Shown piece after piece: positions 47,521 to 61,112 of a DNA stretch of 64,000 bases. This stretch comes from Micropterus salmoides. Its lineage: Eukaryota; Chordata; Actinopteri; Centrarchiformes; Centrarchidae. The position numbers and the translations under genes are program-made. The stretch spans positions 22,142,750-22,206,749 of the forward strand of contig NW_024041373.1 in NCBI RefSeq assembly GCF_014851395.1. The letters run 5' to 3'. The stretch's first letter is position 1, and every line of letters begins with the position of its first letter. A model generated the notes under the pieces. That model saw only the letters and a program-made list of their open reading frames with translations, was not told where the DNA came from and made no database searches.

Positions 47521-48309
47521 CACAGAGGTACAGACAGTAAAGGTAATGTTGCTATAGACTGAATGAAAAATGGTACAGATATTTATAGTAGCGTTAATGA
47601 TACTAATCGTAATGTTAATGATTATAATAACAATAATAACAATAGGACTAGTAACAATAATTGTAGCAGAGGGTGTCCAGCAGGAACACGGGGGCAGCAG
47701 GTGACTGGCAACCACAGTCCAGACTCCTCAGCTCCAGAACCAGAAACACTTGCAGAAAGTGATAGAAGGAAAGAGGAGAGGGATGAAAAAGCACAAGACT
47801 TGGGGAAAGGGAAGGTCATGTGCCTCCATTGGATAACACCAATCCATGAGCAGCTGAGGATTCTTTAAATCTTGATATGTTTCATGTACAAATACAGTAT
47901 GTATGTAAGTAAGTAAGTAAGTGAGAAAGTGTCACAAATTAAACTTTTTACTTGTGCATCTGCGCCAATACTCCAATTAGAGTCTGTATCTTGTCTTCAC
48001 ACCCCTGAGATCCTGCAATAAAATGATTTTAAAGCCCCTGGTGTATTTCCTGTAACAAATCACCATATGGTGCAGATAGATACAGATGATGGGAAATCAA
48101 ATCAAGCAGCTGAAGTTGTTTGTTGGTGCAACTCCTTTCCAGGCTGTCACTTTCTGACAGTAAATCCCACACAAACAGTGTAACTGCCACACACACACAC
48201 ACCTACACGCACACACATGAACGTGCACGCACACACACTGATTTGTTCATGTCCACATCCACTGATAAAATGAGACTGATGTAAACCTAACGATGTGAAT
48301 ACTAAAATT

Positions 48310-48720
48310 TCTCCCTCTGTCATGGTTTTTTGTACTTCACTTCCTGTTTTTGTGTGTTTGCCTGTCTGTTTGATTGTGTGTCCTGTCTCAATGAGTTTCA
48401 CCTGTGTGTTGTTATCCGCCTGTCTTTTGTGTATATATAGTCTGTGTGCTTCCCTTTTCTTTTGTAATTTTGTCTTTTGTCAAGCATTCTCACATTTTCT
48501 CCACTGTTTTCCTGTGCTTTTCACGTTCTGCTTGATTTTTAGATCATTGTGGATTTTGCTTTTGCCTACTCCCTTCTGGATTCGTTGGCCTTGGTTTTGG
48601 ACTGCTTGCCTGTTTTAACCCTTGCCTGCTTCACCTCACCTTAACCCTGTATGCCTTTTGGTTAAAACCTTCAAACCGAACCTGTCTCAGTGTTTTTTCT
48701 GCCTCTTTGTTGTTCCTCTT
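48310..48720 (+). repeat. T-rich dispersed repeat, possibly a solo LTR or LINE 3' region
   Basis: Starts TGTCATGGTTTTTTGTACTT, has a TATA-like TGTATATATAG at 48429 and several TTTGCCT/GACTGCTTGCC words. Composition and layout resemble a widespread fish retroelement end. The 107-codon open frame across it is T-rich noise. Confidence 0.35.
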
Positions 48721-49965
48721 TTGTTGTTTCAGCCCCAAAGTGCTATGTACATAACCTGTACAATAATATTGTAACCCTGTGAGCTAACATCAGGCTCAAG
48801 ATAGAGACTACTCAAACAACTGGCATACAAAAACAGCAATACCTCAAAATACAGTCTAGCTTTTTAGCAACTAGCTAGACACTTGGACTGCCCCAGCCTT
48901 TTTTTCTGTGAGTGCCAAAAGTGTGGCTTTAGGGCAAAATAAAACTCTATATACTATACTCAACCCTATGCCTCTGTGTGTGATCAAAGAAATAGGAGGA
49001 TAGACACATTTATGAAAACCCCACCCATTATTTGGTAAGGAATTGTGGTTATGTTGTACATCCCTTAAATATCTGAATTTAAAATATGCAAAAGAACAGC
49101 TGCAAGGTCCAAACTTGAAACTAAACATGAATAGAAAAAAATAAAAATGAGCTTTAATGTTATAACCTTTCATTTAAACTGAAGACCAATTCTATTATTC
49201 TTTAGAATACAACATTCAAAATATTCTTTATTTACAATCTATAAACTTTAATTTTTATTCTAAAATTGTTTTATTTTAGAATAAATGAATAAAGTTTTAT
49301 TATTGTGTTACGTGTATAATTATGCCCAGGTGGGCTCACAAGACACCAAATTCAATATAGCCAGGCCCAGAGTACATCAGATACATTATCGAACAATACA
49401 GAGGGAGAATAAGAAGAGGAATAATAATAGTAATAATAAATATGTATAGATATACATGTTTACATCCACAGTGGTAGTAAACTTAACTAAGATGGCGTTA
49501 GAGTGACCCTACCTTGTCCTGATTGTGATGTGTTAGTACTGCAATACTGCAGAGATTCATGTGGTGACAGGAATATATAGTCACTGTGGCTCTGACTTGG
49601 TTGGTTGTAAATTTAACAACCTGTGAAATAAACCACATACCAATTTACATATTTATCTAACATCCACCAGTTCTGGAGCTTCACAGCTTCAGTGAAAACA
49701 TTTAGTGATGTGGATGTGAATATTGCAAAACATCCAAATAGTGTACAGAAGGCAGAAAACAGGTGAAAATTTTTTTTATAAAACAGCTCAGCATACTGCT
49801 TTGCATCTAACAGTGCGAGCTGACACTGACCAGAGGGAGCGCGCAGCTTGACGCTTCATGAAGCCAAGCATCTGAAGGCTCCCCACCACCTGCCTTACGA
49901 CCTGCCAAAGGAGTGCTGGAGCTGATACCTGAAGACTGGCTGTGAAATGACCTGAGCCAGTTGTT

Positions 49966-49968
<3 letters not shown>

Positions 49969-50040
<72 letters not shown>
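49969..50040. repeat. (CA)36 microsatellite
   Basis: Pure CA tract followed by degenerate (TCACAC)n and CTAC(CTAC) units. Confidence 0.97.
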
Positions 50041-50047
<7 letters not shown>

Positions 50048-51676
50048 CACACCTACCTACCTACCTGTCAATATAAGACAGGGCCAAGTAGAGTCTCCCT
50101 TTTTCTTTGTTGGGAGCTGTGTCAAGTCAGCTAGAAACTCATAGTTCTACAATACAATACAATAAACAAAATCTCTCCAATTTCTACAGATGGGTGTCAG
50201 ACACCTGTGACAAACAACAAACACACGATCTTGTCTTTTTGGTGTGTAGAGAAACGGACACATCCTGCACCTGGAAATGAATGTCTTACATGCAACACGG
50301 ATCATTTCACATATCATATTAGCCACAGATTTTTGTTCTGTGCATCTGTAAAATAGGCACTATAGTGAGAGCTCCTACTTCTGAAGTTTGCATGAAGATG
50401 TTCTTGTGTCTTAAATGCATCTTATTTGTTGTATATTTATTAATAGCCAGCTCTTTGCTACTGTAATGACCCAGTATCCCTTCAGGGATGAAAACTCCTC
50501 TGATGTGGAGCACAAAGACGCATGCAGAGAGAGACATTTCAGAGTTCAGAGGCAGTCACAGCAGATAGAAAAGCTAAATGAGATATGCAGATACATATTA
50601 TACATTAGACAAGCATGGATGAGATAAATGCTTTAGGATGAGTCCACCTTTTAGCATTTCTGTTCTGTTAAGAGTCAGGACTATTTACATGGAGTTAGTA
50701 TATGAGTTAGGATAATCTAAGTGGATGTTTTAACATGAACAATCTTAAACTTGAGCTAAAGGTCATCCTTGTAGTCTTGCAAGTGATTTGTGAAAGTTTG
50801 CTGAGTAAAGTGTATATCAATTTTGCACAGACACTAGTGAGTTAAACAGTCTTACAAATGATGATTGACTGACATTAGGCCTCACACGTTAGATTTCTAC
50901 CAATCCCTAGGCTATCCCAGAGTTTATAATTGTATTTCTATAATACAATGACACTGGCTGACAACTGACAAAAAAAATAGAGTAAGCAACAAGCATTTGT
51001 ATGAGTGAGAGAGTTATGTACAGTTTACAGATGTTTTGGGGGGTAAGACTATTCAACAGAGAACCGGTATAATTCATTGGGATCAGCATAACATAACCAA
51101 ATGATAACGTAGGAAACAGCAGACAGTTGTACATAATCATTTGCTTCAATGTGTCAAAGTATGTGGAATATGTTCAAAACAATGAGAAATTGCTTTTATG
51201 ATGTGCACAAGTGACGAGATGATGTGAAGAATGAACAAGTAGTTTTGATCATTTCAATTCTGATCTGAGAAATGTACTAAAGCAAGTGAGAAAAACTGTA
51301 ATCCAAGCCTGCTTCTCTTCTCTTGTCTTGTCTTCTCTTCTCTTCCCTTCTACAATTGTAATACATTGTCTGACTCCTTAAGTGTAATAGTACCCTCTGT
51401 TGGCCACCATATGCCAGTACACAGCTGCAGGGCAGACTGACTTTAAAAGATTTACTATCCTTACTCTGCATGTGAACAGGAGATGCATTGCATTTCAATG
51501 TGCAATGTACTGTTGCCTACTGAAAGGTGTGAAGTTAACCTCAGGGAATTACTTTATGATATCTGCACTTGATGGCACTGAACTCTGAGATTCATTCTCG
51601 AACACCATGTAGCATCTCTTTCTGTAGACTACAGCTCTTTGTCTGAGTCGCAAATATGAACAGGAAAGTGGATGCC

Positions 51677-51679
<3 letters not shown>

Positions 51680-51768
<89 letters not shown>
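51680..51768. repeat. (GT)44 microsatellite
   Basis: Pure GT tract of 89 bp. Confidence 0.97.
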
Positions 51769-51769
<1 letters not shown>

Positions 51770-52374
51770 CCTGAGTTATTGCACACTTTTTGACTGCATC
51801 ACATTTGATCAAACAGAGACAGGGGAATAAAACAAAATAAATGTAAGGCTGTAGATATAGCCTGATATAATACTTTGTAATACTCGAATGAATGAAATTA
51901 CTGTATGAATGTTTGTGAGTGAGTGGTGCACTATGATTTTTACCTGTGCCTCTGCATAAATAAGACAATTTCTGAGCAAAATCAACTAGTATTGAAAATA
52001 ATATGTTTGTTTTTAATCACATGGAGATTTCTTAAAAACAGGCACAAGGGCAGAACAGCTCACTACCATGCACAGTTTAGGGCGAAGGAAACGAGTAGGG
52101 CTGGACAGGGAAAAAAGAGGAAATCCAGACAATCTATTTATTCTCTCTTCCCTCATTCTTTCTGCGTCTATGTGGGAGAACAGAGAAATGTGAGCTTTCT
52201 ATTAGAGGGAGAGGGTGGGGAGATAGAGGGAGGGAGGCATAGTTAGAAGGAGGAACACATGATATGGTGAGACGAGAGGAGAGGAGGAAAGTGAGACAGG
52301 GTGGATAAGGGTGGACAGGAAACATAACAGAAAAGAGAGGAGAGCCAGATGGTAGAAAAAGTGTTAGTAGAGGC

Positions 52375-52439
<65 letters not shown>
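52375..52439. repeat. (GATA)16 microsatellite
   Basis: Pure GATA tract, paired with a complementary (CTAT)n tract 380 bp to the right. Confidence 0.97.
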
Positions 52440-52499
52440 CATGTTAGGATGTAGGTGTGTCCTTTTGTGTTAGAGTTTTCATTCATATCAGTGGAAGGA

Positions 52500-52765
52500 G
52501 AGGCAGCGAGGATCAGCACTTTCCCTCTCCGACACACACACGCTCTCATCTCACACACATACACGTGCATTTACAAACACCAACACATACATTTCTGCTG
52601 CGGAGGGAGAGCGACTGCCATCCCCTGACTCCAGGGGAAGAGGGGAAGCAGCACATTTTGCAGCTCATACACACAGACACATGCCTTTTCTGTTTCTGTC
52701 ATCACACCCATCCGGAGAAGCACGTGTTTTAGAGTGGACTAGCGACAGAGGGGTGCGTCATGAAG
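52500..52765 (+). other. possible first exon with two-codon coding end (ATGAAG/GTGAGC)
   Basis: A GC-richer block ends GCGTCATGAAG/GTGAGCTC, an ATG in fair context two codons before a near-consensus donor. No downstream exon recognised. It may be an untranslated first exon or chance. Confidence 0.2.
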
Positions 52766-52815
52766 GTGAGCTCTCCTTACCATGAATTGATTTAGTTGCT
52801 GTCTTACTTTCATTA

Positions 52816-52830
52816 CTATCTATCTATCTG

Positions 52831-52901
<71 letters not shown>
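52816..52901. repeat. (CTAT)n microsatellite, about 21 units
   Basis: Nearly pure CTAT tract (one CTGT unit), reverse-complementary to the (GATA)n at 52375-52439. Confidence 0.97.
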
Positions 52902-53050
52902 GTGCATCTTCTATATCTCTAATAATATTGTGCTCTCGAGCTGTGTACTGTAGATGAGAAAGTAATAATGTTTCGCACTGGAAGTGTCAGGTGTTGTGAC
53001 TGTGATGTTCTTTGGCTGCAAGTGCTTCACACCCAAGTGGCTTTTTAAAC

Positions 53051-53051
<1 letters not shown>

Positions 53052-53088
<37 letters not shown>
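53052..53088. repeat. (GT)n microsatellite
   Basis: About 18 GT units. Confidence 0.95.
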
Positions 53089-53090
<2 letters not shown>

Positions 53091-53898
53091 ATGCAGAGAC
53101 AGCAAGACTTTTTAACTTTTTATGAGAGATATAATTTATTTTTTATTTTTGTTTATTTGGCAGTGGGATAGAAATTGGTTCATAGCTGTCTTTCATTTAT
53201 TTATTTATGTATCCATTCATAATGTAATTTCTACCTTTCTGTGTAGTGTAAAAATGGTGGTTGGTGTATTTATGTGGTTATACTACATCATTTTGCGGCA
53301 CCTACGCAATGTGTATATTTAAAATTGATTAAATTGATCATACAAAAAAATATGGGCTGTGTCTCACACACTCAGGATATGATTATGTCAAAGGGATAAT
53401 TTTTGAGGAATTTCACATTTGTTCCTGCTTAGCCAGAGTCAGAATAATTTCTTTTTTATATCGCTTTTTTTATCTGTAATGCTGGTATAATATATCAACT
53501 CCATAAAAAGATAGGGGAATACATCCATCTTCGAATTTCTTGAAAAATGCATGGGTAGTGAAACTAAAAAACACATTGTCCAGTGCACAGTTTGCTTAAA
53601 TGTATCAAACATCCACAGGAGCTGAAAGTGTAGTTTCACATAATGTTGTGTTACGATTTAATATGGATTCATGACTGAATTATTAAATAAATACATTTAT
53701 TTGAAAATAATGCTAATGTAAAGTTTATATAAACAAAGTGTAACCCTCACCTTTGATGTTGGTGCATTTCCCCTGTAAGATTTGATCTCATACACATCCG
53801 GTAACTAGTTATGAAAAGTAATTAGAGCCTAACAATAAATTGACTGATGTTAGCATATTGCAAAAAAGTATATAGTGTAGTATAATGTAGGAAAGAAG

Positions 53899-54066
53899 GC
53901 TGCTGTAGCTCAGTAGGTAGAGCGGGTTGGCAATTAATCGGAAGGTCGGTGGTTCAATCCCTGGCTCCTGCAGAATGTGTGTGAATGTTAGTTTCTGTTT
54001 GAGCACTGACTGTATAAATGTACATGTAGTGTAAAAGCGGTCTGAAAGGCACTATACAAATACAGT
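53899..54066 (+). repeat. tRNA-derived SINE
   Basis: The tRNA-like head has an A box (TAGCTCAGTAGGTAG, 53906-53920) and a B box (GGTTCAATCC, 53951-53960). An unrelated body with TGTAAAAGCGGTCTGAAAGG and CACTATACAAATACAG follows. This is a SINE, not a tRNA gene: the cloverleaf is incomplete and the body follows directly. Confidence 0.8.
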
Positions 54067-55101
54067 GAAGAAATGTAATTTCTAGGAGACAGGGTTGTGA
54101 TGTTGGGCATATGTTGGCTGACAATTAACATGACATTGCAGCACAGAATTGTCATTATGACTGAGGTCATTTAGAAACAGTGTTTTATTGTTTTTCCACC
54201 AGAGATCACTGACAACAAGTTTGAAAAAACACTACTTTAAGGGATCCTTGAGTGTATTACTGTAAGTGTTATGGTAAAAAAAAATGCTGATCAGCTCATA
54301 TATTCTTATCAGATTTTGACTTGATTTCAACCTTTAAAAACTCCAGTATTAAAGTAAAAGTAATAAAAGGTAATCTAGGTTTGTCTTAAAAGTTAGCATG
54401 CCTTACACACTGCATCCAGAAACAGTGTCCAAGAATTTGTGTCACTTAAAAGGGAGGAATATCCCTTTAACTGAAGACGAGTTTTAATTTCATGGCACAC
54501 TTCATCGTAACACAAATCAAATCAGAACGCTGGAGGAGGACAGCTAGACTAAGTTCACCCAGTTTCACCTCACTGCGAAATGACCAGCTAGATCTCATTG
54601 GCTGTTTTAGAATGAATCATTGATCATTGCAAACCACAGGATTTTATCCAGTGTGTGCCATAACATAATCTTGGACAACTGTAAATCAGGCAATACCTTT
54701 ACAGCTAGGTTCTCCCTTTACCGTTACTCCTTCTTATTCTCCGTCTTCTTCTCTGATTGTGTTATTCTGTCCATGTCTCTCTCTGTCTCCTGGTCCCATC
54801 AGTCTTTCACCCTGGATGCACAGAGCACTGCCTGAAATCTATCTGTGGCGAGTAGGGGAGAGAAGAGGGTGAGGTATAGTGAAGGGAATGAAGAGAGATC
54901 AAAAAGGCAGAGTAAAGAAAGGTTGGGAGGGGTAGCACTGTGAGGAAGAGAAGAGAAGAGAAGAGAAGGACATGGGGAGAAGTAGATTACAGAGCAAAAT
55001 TGTGGTGTGGCGGAGAGAAAAGGGAGTATTTTGTAATTTTGCTCACAGACAGCATCAGTATGCTTGGTGCACAGACACACACTGTCACATCAGTGCTCAT
55101 G

Positions 55102-55136
55102 AACACACACACACACACACACACACCACACACACA
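55102..55136. repeat. (CA)n microsatellite
   Basis: Interrupted once (ACCACAC). Confidence 0.95.
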
Positions 55137-56247
55137 AACAGACCCACAAGCCGTCAGACCATGGAGCCAAGCGCCAGCAGACAGTAGAGCCCAAAAACAC
55201 CTGAAATGGTATCCATGGCAACCAAACTACTGGCTGCTGCATGTTAGACAAAAACAGTGGGATGGATACAGAGTCACTGCATTCACTGTGCATGATATTT
55301 CTGCAGAGATGGGTCATTCTGGTCAGACCTCACTGCTTGAAGAGGCTCGTTCACATTGAAGGTTAGAGTTCAGGGTTAGAGTGGTCTGAATCAGTGCATG
55401 TTGTCTTCAGAGTTGTATTAGACTTCCTTCTTCTCTCCTTCTCTGGTATAATCTGTTGCCATTCTCAGTGGGAAAGTGGTAGACAGCTAACATACCATAC
55501 TCCAATGATGGAACCCATGGACAAATATTTGAATTCTGCATGATTTGCTCCAGGAGCAGATTAAGTGTTTAAGAACTTAACATTCAGGTATTGAGGCAAC
55601 AAAGCCCAGCACTGGATTTAATCCTAAAATTCACTCCAGCCACTCAGCTTTATTATATTTTACCTTTGCTGGACTGATTTATTTTGATCCAGATCCATAA
55701 TCAGATACAAATAAATTTGCTGTTATCAAAATACTGCAAGATATTTGGAAGATTGCGGCTTTTGCAGAAATGTGTGCTCTTTACAGTATGGTTGGATTTA
55801 AGCTAACTAAAACCACCTTGCTAAGTTTAGGAAAATTTGTCCTAATTGCTTAATATTTAAAAAGCATTATACATTCATATACCACCTTAACCACATTATT
55901 AATTTTGCTGTACTATAAAAAAAAAAAAATCACACTCTTGAACAACTGGACCAACGACACAAATACACAGGAGCCTCCTTTCACTAGATGGCGTTAGCTA
56001 AAGTTTCACAGTAAGTGACCTCACTTGAATCAGAGCATCACTTAAAATGTCCTCAGAGATAACGGAAGATTCAGAATTCAGTCCAGCATCACGCAAGATG
56101 TTATTGAGATCTGAAACTTCAAAGCCAGAGGAGCACAGGCTCATTTCCCCCCTGGGTTTCTTCCAGAAGCCCAGAAAATAAGCCTTGTCCAGAAACAGAG
56201 AAGAAGTAGCAAACTTTCTTTCTGTCTAATGTTTCAGTCAGTGAAAT

Positions 56248-56258
56248 TGTGTGTGTGT

Positions 56259-56335
<77 letters not shown>
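56248..56335. repeat. (GT)n microsatellite, 88 bp
   Basis: One CTGT interruption near the left end. Confidence 0.97.
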
Positions 56336-56336
<1 letters not shown>

Positions 56337-57344
56337 TAGACTAAGTGTGTGGGTTAAACACACCAGCTGCATTGTCATATTTCTGGAACCAGCAGCTCCA
56401 CCCTCTAATCTACCTTTATGGCACTGCTCAATCTACAAAATATTGCTCAAACTTGAATTATTTATTTGGGGCCTAACAGTGAGAGCAGAGTGCAGACCTT
56501 TCTCCTTTGCACCTCTTAGAACATTACAAGATCTTTGCAGAGAACCCACAGTCTGCTTTATAAAAACATTAATTATGGATGGACCTTTATTACATTGGAT
56601 GCATAAGAGAGAAGAGTATGTTGACATAATATATTTACATCTCTACTCCATACACATTTATATAAATATGTATATCATGTGTTGCATTAAATTGATTGTT
56701 ATGAGATAAGGGTGAGCCAGGTTAAATTTCACTACGGATAATGCATCAGTATAATTTCACCATTTTATAGCTGTTGCCTGCGTGACAGATGGGATCGTTG
56801 TGAAACCAGTGGTATACATTTTGCCCAGCTGTAAACCTAGCACCTACTTAAGAGTCTCCAATACACATGTTTGTCCTTGATATTTAGTGTGTACGAGCTC
56901 ATTAGTCGCATTCATGTCTCTGATAGTTCAGTGTGTTGTACAACAGAGAGTGAGAGAGCTCATCTATTTCGGGACTGTGACAGCTTCAGTTCTCATTAAG
57001 CTAGTGTCACTGTGCAATTAACAGCTACATTAATTTCACTTAAATTAACTTGTGGATACAACATGTGGAGGGATTATCAATTTGTCAAAAACGACATGCT
57101 GTTATCTTGAAGAAAATCTTTAATATGAACAGTGGTTGTGCACACAGAGGTCAAAAGTTGGTATTTTAGACTTTTTACACAGCAAGTCATAGGAGGAATA
57201 GCACATGTGGAACATTAACTTTGGCTCTGTTGCATTCAAGTGCCGTACCAGTGACCTATCAAGGACCTAGTACTGGCAGAAGTACATGAGATGCAGCCAT
57301 TATTAAAAATAGGTACAGTCTACAAGCAGTTGTCAGGTGCATAC

Positions 57345-57425
57345 TGTAGTAAGTAAGTAAGTAAGTAAAGTTTATTTGTATAGCACCTTTCACAGATAAA
57401 AATCACAAAGTGCTACACAATAAAA
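57345..57425 (+). repeat. (GTAA)n plus LINE/SINE tail
   Basis: GTAAGTAAGTAAGTAA followed by AGTTTATTTGTATAGCACCT and CACAAAGTGCTACACAATAA, a typical teleost retroelement 3' end. Confidence 0.6.
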
Positions 57426-58938
57426 TGTAATACTACACATGTATATGTACACTGAAACCCGTTTTTGGTCCCTGTAATCATTCCTCCTGTTCATACTGGC
57501 CAGTAGGAGATGATCCCTTCCTAATACAATTTCAATTTAAGAGATGGGAAACTAAATCTACTGTTTTTGTCCTGTGTAAAAAGTTTTTTATATGAGGCTT
57601 CAGTAGGTTGAGTTAGACGCATCAAGTATCCGCCAAAAGTTACTGTCTTTTAACTATGAAATCTCCTCTGTTACTATTCCTCCACTGCCGCTGAGCATGA
57701 AAACACTGTCCATGGAAACAAAAGGAGTGAATTTTGTACTAATACAGCTTGGACTACACCCAATTGATTTTGTCCAATTCAGGCTACTGAAACCTCACGT
57801 TAACTTTGGAGTTGTGAACCCATCCATTAATATTGGCTGTGTTCCTTTTAGGTGTTCCAGTTTTATTATACATGTTGCCTCAATGGTATGGCTTTGGGCA
57901 ACTTGGGCCAATATAATTGAGCCATTGTTATGCTTACATTATGAAAAGATAATATTCCATTTGCAATTCAAGTTGATTTATATACTGCATCAGTGTCATG
58001 TACAAAGTGCTTTACACACAGCCTGGTATCACCAAACTTTAACAATACTTCTGCTTGCATTCTTTAAACCAAAATCGTCTGGTTAGAAGGGAACGTGGAA
58101 GTGAATGGACTATGTGGGAACAACACTACGCATGCTAACAAACTGCAAATAGCACCAACAAGACTACCAAGAAACAGTAGGACTGTGTACTGACTAATAA
58201 ATCTCAAAGTGGTAGTCCTCACAGGAGCTATCTTGGAGTAAAGCCTAAGAGTAAATCGTTTCCCTGGGAATTGTGTGGACGATTAACAGGCAGAGAGATA
58301 ATGCAGACCAGCCCGTTGCATTATCATCCAGCCCTTCAACCCCTGTTCTTAGGAGGACACAGCTGTGGACAGCTTCCAAAGGAAGAGTTAGCCCCAAACA
58401 ACTATAGTATGCAACTGGAGAACTGATGCAGGCCCCTGCATCTCTATCTGATGACCCGGGAAACCCATCATCTTTACATAGAAGGAAAAGTAAATCAGAA
58501 AGTAAAAGGCTACAGGGAAAACGACTGGGCCTTAAACTGATGATCTCTGACTTGGCAGAAATAATCCTGCATATTGTAGCTGCACATTCAAAAACATCAT
58601 ACTGCTCATATGGACCAATGATGTTGTAAAACAACAGTCTGTAATGCTGACACTGGACTTTATTGATCTTTTGAACTCTCTACCACCAGTGGGAGGAAGT
58701 TGAGAGCTTCAGCAGATCGTTGGCATTGAACCCATAGCTCTCAACTGCATGTACCGTCCATTCAGTACATTTTATTGACAAATTTCAACTTTTTCTGGTA
58801 CTGCAGACACCTTTTCTTTTAAGTCTGATGGACTTTGCCTAAACAATGTCTGGAATTCAGTTCAGCTGAATACATTTTACACCCTGCATCTCATCATCTG
58901 TTCAAGGACAAGAGACAAGAGGAATCAAAACAAGAAGA

Positions 58939-58964
58939 AAACATAACATAACATAACATAACAT
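58939..58964. repeat. (AACAT)5 pentanucleotide repeat
   Basis: ACATAACATAACATAACATA run. A second pentanucleotide run, (ATGAC)5, lies at ~59214-59237. Confidence 0.92.
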
Positions 58965-59799
58965 GGTGTGGCAGAGACCTTAAAGGGGAGGCACATCAGC
59001 CGCTGCCTGAAGAGAGCTTTAATCATGGGTGTCGTGCGAGAAGAGTCTCCACCCCCCTCACCAACAACCACCTGTGAGGATTCACCTTTTTCAACTCCAC
59101 ACTCCCCCAACCCCATCCAAGTCACCCTCATCAGTGACCCTTTCTCCCTCTTCACCCTTTTGGAGTTCACTGCGCAGACAAAAGAGCTGGTCACTGCTGG
59201 GACTGACTCAGCATATGACATGACATGACATGACATGAGTCCACACATAATAAGGGGCACACTGATTTAATCAACTTCAAGGGTCTGAACATTTCCAAGG
59301 TTATGTTAACTGATGTTGCTCTCTCTGACCATCTCTGTCAATTTTACATGCCATTAAAAACTCGTACTTTTTATTGGCCGCATCAGGATGGGGCTCAGCA
59401 GGACTGCAGATAATGTGCAGGTGGTAAAGGTTTGTGTGGCGGTGTTACTATAAGAGCAGAAAAGTCAGAGTCAAAGGTTTTAATGTTATCTGGTGTTAAC
59501 TTCGTTATGTGCCAGCTCATTACTGTGAGCATTAACATCTGTGGTGCCTGCATGAGGGAAAGAAGGACGCAGAAGGCTGACACACTGTCAGGGCCGTACA
59601 CCCAATAAAATTCATACACCTCAACTCACTCAAGGTAAAGCGCAGCATCAAGCTAAAGCAAATGACTGCCAGTATAGACTGTTCTTCAGTAAAGGATAGA
59701 CGGGTGCCAAGTGCCTCTTTAGTAAGAACTAATTATTAGTCAGCAACTTTGTAATTAACCAATTAATTGAAATTTTGACCTGATGATGGCACTAGATGA

Positions 59800-60085
59800 T
59801 AAGTGAAGTCATTGCCAAAGTTATTATAGTTCACCCTGAGGGGGACATGAATGTGTGCACCAAACTTCATGGTAATCCATCCAATAGTTGCTGAGAGATT
59901 TCACTGAAACCCAAACTTGTCAACCTTATGGTGGCAGTAGAGTAAAAGTCAGTAGACTTCATCCTCTTGATGCCATGCTGTATGTGTTTGTACACATTTT
60001 CATGGAATAGTTGTTGAGATTTTTCAGTCTGGACCAAAGTGATGGACTGACGGATTGGCATCATTGTGCCTAGAGCCATGTTTCA
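59800..60085. repeat. teleost dispersed repeat
   Basis: CACCCTGAGGGGGACATGAA, CCAAACTTCATGGTAATCCA, CAATAGTTGCTGAGAGATTT and GTGCCTAGAGCCATG are diagnostic words of a repeat common in fish. An internal partial duplication (AATAGTTG...AGATTT twice) is visible. Confidence 0.6.
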
Positions 60086-60264
60086 ACACCAAGTCTTCAT
60101 CAGAAAATAATTTCTTGATGTCAAAATTTCTGTCTTTTAATCAACTACCATAAACTAAACAAGTGAAGAGGCATCTGGAACGGCGTAATCCTTACACATA
60201 CATACAAACACACACGGTGGGTTAGTATAGGCTGAGAGCATTACACAGACACCAAGACACTTAA

Positions 60265-60475
60265 GCTGATGATACACAGGGCAACTTTTAGAGCAATCGT
60301 GCAGGGCAACGTTGTCGTCAATAGCAATGAGTAAAGATTACTACCGTAATCCCCTTCCCCCACCACTCCGCCACCTGCCCCGCCCCGCCCCTATCTGTTC
60401 AAAACATAGTCGTACTTGCCACTAGCACGATTGCCCAGCAATATTGCTGAAAAAGTTGCCCCGTGTATCATCAGC
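60265..60475. mobile_element. 211-bp MITE flanked by TTAA
   Basis: Terminal inverted repeats GCTGATGATACACAGGGCAA (left) and the complement of TTGCCCCGTGTATCATCAGC (right) differ at one position in 20. TTAA directly flanks both ends (60261-60264, 60476-60479), a target site used by piggyBac and Kolobok-type elements. No coding capacity. Confidence 0.7.
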
Positions 60476-60608
60476 TTAAGCCACTCATACCAGGTCCAGT
60501 AAACAAACACACATATGTATAGTTCCTGTCAGCTGACACATTGTCAAAGAGCTGCTGCGGGGTTTAAATACAGTAAGATAGACACACGCTTATTTATGTA
60601 TTGTAATT

Positions 60609-60609
<1 letters not shown>

Positions 60610-60659
<50 letters not shown>
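60610..60659. repeat. (CA)25 microsatellite
   Basis: Pure CA tract. Confidence 0.97.
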
Positions 60660-60660
<1 letters not shown>

Positions 60661-61083
60661 GCACCCAAAACAGAGCTGCACAGACAGAAAAATACTGTAC
60701 TTCACAAAGTTCGTAAAAAAAGTTGTAGGGACTCTGAAAAAGGGTCATGGTGAAGAGTTGTTGCTCAGCTTTATTTTAGCTGCACTGCAGATATTGTGCC
60801 GAAGCCCCTTAAGGAGAACAGTTCTTGTCTCTGTCCCCAAGGTGATAACTTTATTCGGCTATAAAAAATAACTCTGACTTTGACACAGGAAAAAAGGAAG
60901 AAGAGTTTTGGTCCTGAATTATGTCTACGCAACTCAGTTGTGCTGGGTATGCTTGTTTTCATGTGTATTTGTGAATGCCTCTGTTTGAGTAGAGTTTTTG
61001 TTACCACACAGACATCTTTCTCATTAGTTTCTACAGTCAATCTAAACAGTTCCTTAAAAAATCAAATACAGGACATATTGCTT

Positions 61084-61112
61084 TGATGATGATGATAATG
61101 ATGATGATGATG
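61084..61112. repeat. (GAT)n tract
   Basis: About nine GAT units with one interruption. Confidence 0.92.

Noticed and set aside
47266..47868. 149- and 101-codon frames
   Set aside because: They overlap a dispersed repeat with a GA tract and AAT-rich runs.
48295..48618. 107-codon hydrophobic frame, apparent membrane protein
   Set aside because: Phe/Cys/Leu richness comes from a T-rich retroelement end, with no conserved domain.
53899..53972. tRNA gene
   Set aside because: A and B boxes are present but the cloverleaf is poor and a SINE body follows. It is a SINE head.
56490..56600. SOCS-box-like peptide (PLRTLQDLCREP) in an open frame
   Set aside because: The match is only the LxxLCR core. 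The frame starts in a GT microsatellite, there is no adjacent SOCS/ASB/SPSB domain, and splice sites are unconvincing.
57697..58086. 129-codon plus frame, and the 129-codon minus frame at 58245-58634
   Set aside because: No domain, no splice context, and the first crosses a retroelement tail word (ACAAAGTGCTTTACA).
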